Program-made: the position numbers and the translations under genes
Source: Pampus argenteus
Lineage: Eukaryota; Chordata; Actinopteri; Scombriformes; Stromateidae
Assembly: GCA_036937835.1 (NCBI GenBank)
Contig: CM072876.1
Span: forward strand, 12,899,501-12,963,500
Reading direction: 5' to 3'
Length of the DNA: 64,000 bases
The notes under the pieces: model-generated
What the model was told of the DNA's origin: nothing
The model's database searches: none
Seen by the model: the letters and a program-made list of their open reading frames with translations, nothing else
Shown: positions 28,101 to 37,100 of the stretch, one piece after another
Layout: each line of letters starts with the position of its first letter
Position numbering within the stretch: position 1 is the stretch's first letter

Positions 28101-31100
28101 TCATTGGGGATAATGCTGAGCCAATTAAATACGATCTAGGAAGTCAATTTTAATGCTTTTAAAGCCTAAATCTAAGCACCACACACCAGGACACACAGGA
28201 CTTTACGGCTCTAGAAAGTTATTGTAACTATTTTGTCATTCTTGTGACAATCACAAGGTAGACAACAAAAAATACAGCAATTGCATGACAAAGTATGTAT
28301 GTGAGAGACCATTGTAGAGCATTGCCGGACGACATCACATTTGCGTGGAAGCAAAAGTAGAATCAGGTTCACCCTTTTTGCCAGGACCCCCTGCGTCGCC
28401 ACCCCCACTGCGTCAATGTGCCGTCCCCATTCAAGCACACCCTCACAGAGATGCTCGTGTGGCTGTGAGTTTTTTTCTGTCAGCACAATGTACATCTCTT
28501 TGCTGTACTGTGTGCATTTTTGCAGCACAGTGTATTGAGTATTGTCTGAAGGCGAGCAAACAGACCCGCAGCAGTGAACTTTCTAGGCACGCAGCCATCT
28601 CCTCTGAGAGCCAGGTGACCTTAGTGACCGCCCCAGCTTTGTAGCCATGAGTCTGCCACCACTCGGCAACAATGGACTGAAAGGATCATAGTAGGGCAAA
28701 GGCACTCTTTCTACTCCAAAGCCACCCAATCAGCTTCTTGACTCCGCCCTTTGCGTGGGAGAACACAGCCCATTATTGTTACCATTTGAGAATGTTCTGA
28801 TATTACCCTAAAAGATGAATTTTCTGGCAGAAGAGCACGCATCAGCCTTCACTCAGTGTTGGTGTAGGTTCTCAAATCTCTCCTTAATTACTGTCTGAGA
28901 GGGAGACTGACAGACGTATGAGGAGGTAACAACTGTTTATTCATCAGCCCACACAATCAATCAATGAGCACATCTTCGTGCACCACAGAAGTATACAGCC
29001 ATACAAGTTTTATTGCCTCCTCTGAAAGCAAGTGCACATTGTGTGATGGAAAGAATAAGGAGGCGGAAAAAGAACAAAATGGAAGGATGAAGCAGTTCCA
29101 GACAGCATGCCAACGCCCCTCCCAAGTGCAGAAATAAAACTGCTTCAAGTATTGTATAGATTGTTAATAATAATAAAAGAAGAGGCGATTACTAATGGTT
29201 ACATCATCATGCATTATGTATGTAGTGAGTTTGAAGATCTGTACTATCTAACTGGCAGGTTTGGCTTCTTGTTACTGGTATTTGCACTCTGTGGATTTAA
29301 GTGTCATTGCAGCATCTCAATCCATAGTGTGTAAAGCACAGTCAGACATCTCAAAGAACAATATGATCAATGTTTTTGAGTTTTTTTCTTCTTCTGCCCT
29401 TGTAGTCTAATTCAGAGCCAGAAGTGGTTTTAAGATGTGTAGAGGAGGCGTTTCATCCATCAGTACAAATATGAAGGGTTTCTGCAGAGCAAACATGGAG
29501 CCTCTATTCGGACCCTGAACGCCCGTGAATGGATTTCTTTGTATGGACACAAAGATTTCTGGAGTTGGCGCTGTGGTGGCCTGGATGCCTCCATTCGGCT
29601 TGTTATCACATTAGTTACCAGAACTCCAGTATAAATATTTAGTGGATTTTAAGGTCTAATAGTTTAATTTTTGGCCTGCGTTCACAGTACTAATTTGTGT
29701 TCATTACTGTTCATACTAATTTGCAGGATAATTCTTTTGCATATTTAAAAGATAAGGCTGGTGATATTTAGTGTTTTTCTTGTCAACAATTTGTTTATGG
29801 CCAAACCAACAATGTATTAGTCCATCTCTCACTATTTATTTGTTTATTTTTGTTTATCAGCCCCCAACCCAAATCCATCCTACTGAAGATGTAAGTAATC
29901 ATGTAAAATAATTTCCTAAAACAGCTGGGCACTGTAGTATTTAGCAAACATTACCCAGGAGTGAATAGTGCAATGTTAGAGACCATTTCCAGCTGCAAAT
30001 GAATAAACATTTAGTGCAGTAACTAGTACAGTATTACAGCACTGTGATGGTGTATGTGGGATTGATCCAAAATCAACTACAGTGCCCATGTTCATCATAA
30101 GCAAAAAACATGTCAAAAAAAACAATATCAGGCTTTGGCTACATGGACAACACTTGTTAAAGGGATACGTGTATTATTGGTTTTGGTCTTTTCATGGGAT
30201 TTGTTGACAGTAAATAAAATACAGAATATCACCAGTTTGATCCGTTCACATAAAAGGAGGAAAAAAAGGAACTGTTGTATGGCTCTGATAGATTGATGGA
30301 TGGTGAGGCGGGGATACATGTTTGTCATATTGTACTGTCTTGGTCAAGTCGTTGTCATTTTTCCTTCTGTTGCATAAATCATTCAACATATCGTTAAGCT
30401 GTCATGTCTGCATTGCATGATGCTTGAAGATTGCACTGATATTTACCAGCATCTTGATTGTTCAAACCAAAACACCCACCCTGTGCTATTGGTGTTCTGC
30501 GTTGTTAAGGTTTCTTATTTTAATATAATACATCCGCCCATAACTCAGATGAAAACTGATGTTGCAGTGTAATTTGACACAGCAGGACTCTTTCAGTTAT
30601 GCATAAACCTCAAACATTCAGACTGCAGGAACATCAATGTTGTGAAATCATGAAACAGCTTGAGAATGGCATCAAAAATGGGCCGGTTCTTCTCATATAT
30701 ATACTCTCAACTGTTTCCTATTCTGTCCTATGCCCTCTGGTAAACTCCCATTGATATCTTATAAGTTGATCTTTTATATGATATTTTCTCATTTGTGAGT
30801 CCTGCAGGTTCCCTGAAAAAAACAGTATTTGAGACACAACATGTTGGTGAGAAGTATTAATAGAACCAATGACAGGAATGAACCAAGGGTTTGGCACTAG
30901 ACACAGTTGTGTCCATCAATGCTGCGCGGCTAATTGGCTCTTTTAATGTCTCCTGCTCTACTGCTGCTTCCTTCCTGCTTGTGTTAGCTATCATTACACA
31001 GGAGGGGGTTCGGACGGGGGAATGGAAAGACGGTCTCCTATTTCTGCTCCAATAGAAACCTCTGAATGAGGCGCGTCAGACGACATAGCCACACTCTAGT

Positions 31101-34100
31101 TTAACCGTCAGTTTGGCTCAAGAGCCCCTGTTATTTCCGTTCTAAGAATGGTTGACTAATATGAAGCCGGTGCTCAAACCCTCAGTCCTAACATCATTAG
31201 CGCACGTAACAGCAGACGAAGTGTCTGGAAATAACAACAGGCACATGGGGGTGTTTTTAGTGCAGTGTGTGATTAAGACATCTGTTGTAGCATGTACACG
31301 CGTACACAAGACTGTGTGCATATAAATTAATTGTGCTGAGGGCTCACAGTCATCGTGATCTTGTCTTCAAAACACAGAAACACGCCCAGCTTCAGTTTTC
31401 TCAGTAAAGGAACATCATGATAGATAGAGAGACAGAAGGGCTTTGAGAGGTGTAGTCTCACCTCTCTCCTGTTCTGCTACTCGCTTGTAAAATGGAAGCA
31501 GTGTAGTGATTTCTTTGCACCGTCATCACCACTCAGATACTCTTGTGTTTCAGATCCTATGCTGAGAGTGTTGCAGGTGTTAACCATGATCTTTTTGTCT
31601 TTGTAGGCTGCTGCCACAGACTGTCGGCTTGCTTTACGTCGGCAGCTATGACAGGCCCTTTGCGAAGATGAAGGTGAGAAAATAAATGTGTTGCTTTGAA
31701 TTCATCCAAGTGCCAAAAAAAAAAAAGCCAAAGCTCGCTGTAAGATTTTATTGTTAAAAGCACACAGCAAAGTTTACACGTTTAAGAATTTAAAAAAATG
31801 CACAAACTATTCAGTGTTAAAGGAATAGTTTGACATTTTGGGAAATATGCTTATTATGTATCGACCTTCTTTATCTAACTCTTGGCATATTAAAATGTTG
31901 AACTAATACTTTAAGCGTCGGTCAAGGCTGGAGCTGAAACAATGTCAATTAACTGATTAGTCAAACAACAGAAAATTAATCTGCATTTGTTTTTATAACC
32001 AATTAATAACTTAATAACTCAAGCAGAAATGTGAAACATTCTCTGGATCCGGCCTCTCAAATGTAAAGATTTCTAGTTTTTCTGTTTTATTTCCATTTGT
32101 GGGCATTTGCGAATGATCTCACGTCATCACAAGGAGGAAGTAGAGGTAACACTGCAAACGAACTTTCGGGGTGACTTTTATACATACAGTACATTCACCT
32201 CAGGTTTTGACACAAAGTGTGAAATGTCCCTTTTTTGAAATGTCACTTTGGGCTCTGGGGATTTGCAGTGAATATTTTTCTCTACTTTCTGACATTTAAT
32301 AAACCAAAAGATTAAACTAAGAAAATAATTAACAGCGAAAACAATTGTTGGTTGCCATAACAGTTAATGCTATATATAAGTATTACTCTGTGTAGTTGGA
32401 TGCAGTTTGTAGAAACTCTAAATCTGCTAAAATTCAACAGTCTTCTTTGTTTTTTACAGTTTGATACCCTATATGTAAATACCCCACTTTGTCTAAATGA
32501 CTCTTATTATGTGTAGTGCTTCCAATATTTAGACACGGTTCAGAAACACAGTAAATGAGTGGTTCCTCGTCCTCTGGTGTTGTCACTGTGTGCCAGATTC
32601 CCATGTAACAGCTCAGTAGCTCTGTAGCTGAACAAGGTAGAGTCTCTGTTTGCTGCTCAGGCTCTAAGCTGCTCTCAGCAATACTGAGCAAAAGCTGCAG
32701 CCCCGAGGTCATTTTCTGTCATCTTACATGTTGTTGTTTTTGTCGAGAAATGTGTTTACAGTCAATCCAAGCGCAAATATGCAAAAAAATGCTAATAACA
32801 TGCCAGCACAGGACACACAGGCGTCCTCTGGTTTTTGGCTGGCTGAATAATGTTCCTTTTTAAATCTGACATGTAGTACCACCTCAGCTCAGTCTGTGTG
32901 TGTGTGACCTGCAGTGCACCATCACGGAGTAGCTTTGTTATTCACTGCCATGCTCATGGACACGTTAGCAATGTCAATATTTCAATTTCTATGTAATTTG
33001 TGGCACATTCAGTTGCCAGCTCATTGAAATGCAAACGCCTGCTGGAGGAGGAAATCCAAACCAACTTTTCTGTAATTAGAAAAATGTCATGAAATCCTGT
33101 TTTATTGGCTCAATCCTTCCATTTGAGCTTCATACTGTTGTAGTTCTTTACACTGTTGGTACCTACAGGGAATCACTAAAATTCATTTTGTAAGGCAGCT
33201 CTCATGATGATTTTTTAGCTCAGCCTTTTTAAAAAGAGCAAATATTGTAAAGGAGCAGACCAAGTGTTTACTTTTCTAAAAACCCAAATAGACTTCAATA
33301 GCATCCACTTAAATATCTTAATTATGAACTGTTGCTTATGAACACCCATCAAAGTTCACAGACCGACATGGTTCAACTTTGCACAGGAAGGTATTGCAGG
33401 TTGTCCATTAATCTAAGGGTTTATTGGCCTATTTCCCTGCACATTTAAAACGAAAATAGGATTGTTTTGTTACCAATAATTTGTCGCCCTGTCTAAGTCC
33501 ATAGTTCCTTATAGTGTAAGAGGACTTTCAGTCCAGAGATGCCCGTCCTTCTTGGTCTCTGCTTCAATCCAGATCTGACTTGTAGAAATGATAGTCTGTT
33601 AAAGCCCGGTAGAGGTAATGGCCATTGATTCCCCATTTAGGTTTAGCTTCACTGCTTCATGAAGTCGGCTCCCTGTGCAACAACTCTATGTGGCCTGTGC
33701 GCGTACAGCTCATTAATCATTAATAATTTGAATGGAGCCTGACAGATCTAGTCACCAGAGACGGAGATAAGAGCATCTCTCTGTCACAGACCGACTGCTT
33801 TGATGAAGCTGTGTGAGTTTGGCAGTGTGCAGATTCACCCGCCGAGCGCTGAAATGCCTTCACCGGTTTTTCCTGTGATTTCCCCAAATTTGTTCGACTC
33901 CATCTGCATCATTAAGCGAGTTAAAATGTTAATGAGTACAAGTATTTCTCTGTTTAATTAACAGTGATACTTGTCAACTGGGCTTTCATTGTGTCAATGT
34001 TTAAGATCTCTTTTGCCCACAACTTTTGTGTTTAGATGACATGTTGTTGTGTTTTTGTTTTATTATTATTAAGAACCATGAATGCTGTAATTGAAAGTGC

Positions 34101-37100
34101 TGCCCACAGCAGGAAATTAAGAAAAACACTCAATCATGCTGTATATCAAACAAACTAATCAGTTCAAACTTTGGGAGGTAAAAACACAATTATGTGTGTT
34201 ATTAATTATCTGTTGTCTGTGCAGTTTTTCTTTTTTTTTGTGTGTATTCTGTGCTTTGTTTACCTGTCAAGCCTGACGATGTATGTCTGCTTTCCCCTCA
34301 TTTACTTCAGTTACACATTATTACCTTTTCCTCAGAGATCTGCTCATCTCTGTGATAGTCAATCCGACTGCGTGAAGTAATAATCAGTATTATGCATATG
34401 GTGATGATGGTGAGGAGTCATTGTGATTGTTCTGTGACACAGCTATAGCCACATACAGCTATAATTGTTCTTGTAATTACGTTGTAGATAATATAGCGTG
34501 TGAAGCTGATATTTTAATTTCCACTGTTTACAATTCTTAAGTCAAAATAATTGCTAAGGACTGATATTAATGAATAGAATTGTTATGAAGCCTCATAGCG
34601 ACACATTTGAGAATGTATATATATTAAATATTGGATGTAATTTTCTATTCTATCCCGTCAGCTGTGATGTTGTTTCCTCTGCGGGAGTGTTTGTTAATGT
34701 TCGCATCTTATAGCCTTCCTTTCTTGTATATATATTTTCGTCTGCTTTCTCCTTATTAAAATGGACCCAAGTTGCCGCTGTGTGGCAGACCTCCGGGCCG
34801 CTTCTAAATTAAGTCTGAAATGAAACAAAGGCAGGGTCAGAGCAATGTTCTGGAAAACAAAACAGCTATTCAAGGAAATTACAAACTTTGAATATTTACT
34901 AATGCGTGCCACTATCTACCACAAAAGTCCTGTAATATTCTGTAGCACAGCGTACCAATACAGCAGCGCCCCAACGGATTCCATTATTTGATAAAGAAGC
35001 GGGTCGACTGTCTGTGTTATGCACGCTGTTGAAAGGTCAGATGTCATATTCTGTATTTCACTAGTCTGCAGCTTGTTTGTTGTGGTCCCACTTTCAGTTT
35101 TAGTGCATGATATAGAATTAATGCCATATTTATTTTAGCGTTCTTACGATGGAAACTGTTCACACGTGTTGGTGCTGTTCTCCTTGTCTTTAGCTGAAAT
35201 TTTAAATGGACACACTTATTGATACATACATACATTTATTGATAATGTCTTAATATTAGTGTTGTGTGTGTGTTTGTAAACGGATGCCACAAAGTGACTT
35301 AAGCCTGTATCTTAAAGGAATAGTTTGACATTTTGGAAAATGCACTTCTGCACTTTCTCTCTAAGAGTCTTTAACTACTGACAAGCGCACAATTTAACAC
35401 GATGCACCTGTTTGTTTAATCAGAACAGAAATGTGAGAAGCTACTATGAACCGTTTATCTGTTCTCTCTGTTCTTATGTGCACCGTCTTTGCTGATTGTC
35501 TTGCAACCTTAAGGAGAGAACCAGATGTCTGGATGTTGTTATAGCGCCAGACTCCCCCAAAACCCACAAATTGTTGTTTCAATCTTTGTTTGTATACAGA
35601 TTAAAAGCAAGATATATATATATTGTATTAATAGCCAGGCTAGCTAATTTCCCCTTGCCTCTAGTGTTTATGCAAAGCTAAGCTAATCACATCCCGTTCA
35701 CAGGCTTAAGACACAAGATATTGATCTTCTCATTAACTCTGGAAAAGAAAGTGAATAAACATACTATATTTTCCAAAAAAAGATAAGCTGTTCCTATAAA
35801 ATGAATATTTTCTTTTAATCAGGTGACACTGTTTGTATGAAATGGGCACAAAATGTTGGCCAACACAGTGGTCCAACACACCGAAAAATTCAAGAAGTCA
35901 CTAAATAGAAACTGCAGCTTTTTGTATGTATTCTAACAAGGCATATGGAGCACACATGGACTCTGTATAAAGTAATTATTAAACAGGCACTGTATTTTGC
36001 AAAGAAAAACAAAAAAGGATAAGAACTAGCAGTAGTGTTTTTCTTTCTTATCCGAACATACAAGGATTGCAGTAGAAAGCAGAAAGACGGAGCTCTTGTG
36101 CTCTGCAGCAATGCACCACCGGCCGAGAAAGACTGTGACTGCTAACTGCTGGCACATGTGTGCTGCCATAATGAGACAGATTTGGACGGATTAAGCACCA
36201 AGTGGCGACGAAAAATGGCAGCCAACATGTCACCCTTCACCAGCAGGAAGAGATCCCAGCCTGTAGCGGCGCGTCCCGCCTGCCTGTACTGCCCCTCACA
36301 GCTCTCTGGCAGCTTGCTGTGCTGAGCTGAGCTTCAGGAAAGCTTAGAGATGCTGTCGCCGCTTTATATCGTCCGCCACTATTCTCCAAACAAAAACATG
36401 CTGTTTTGACTTAACAAACGCGTGTCTTCACACTGGGATAAAAAGGAAAATGTTTTCAGAGATAAATCAGAATTTTTATATTCTGACCGTAGGCTTGTTT
36501 ACATGTTCCTTCCTGTCGCACTTTATTGTTTCCTGTGTGATTTCGACCCCCACTGTGAGCCCAGATGCCCCACTCTCAAGGATCACACAAGCTCTTACAA
36601 TAATATTAGAGCATCTTGCCAAAAACCGGTGCTTTCCTGGCAACGGCGGTCATCATATCTGACCTTGGCTGGAAGTCACGTGTTCATACCGAACCCTGGA
36701 GGTCACCCCTCCGTCTCCAGAGTCACCACACAAACTTTTCAATACAACAAATCCTTGAACAGCCTTTATCTGTAGGGTCAATCTTAAAAAACATTTGACT
36801 AATTCAGCTGCCTGTTTTGCTTTCCCAGCAGCACTACAAACTGCTTTTTTCCAAGTCTCGCGAATCGTCTCAGCGAGACTCAGTCCCTCGACAAATAAAC
36901 AACAGATGCTCAAATGTCTTCTTTGACTCATACTTGATCTCAAGTATCGTGTGCCATTTTCATCCACTTCAGCTCGAGTTCCAGTTTTGCTTCAGTGCGT
37001 AGAGTTGATTTTGTTTTTCAAAGCAGAATATGATGTAATGAGTCAGCGGCTCAGTAGGTGGAGCAGGAACTGTTGCACTGCTTTGTTTAGGGCTGCATCA

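Larger units (their letters stand above)
27001..31606 (+). other. rngtt: rngtt intron C-D (4.6 kb)
   Basis: Positions about 27585-28045 carry a diverged copy of a repeat common in fish, including a 19-bp inverted repeat. A 30-nt exon-like segment with good splice signals sits at 29861-29890. The remaining sequence shows no gene. Confidence 0.9.
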
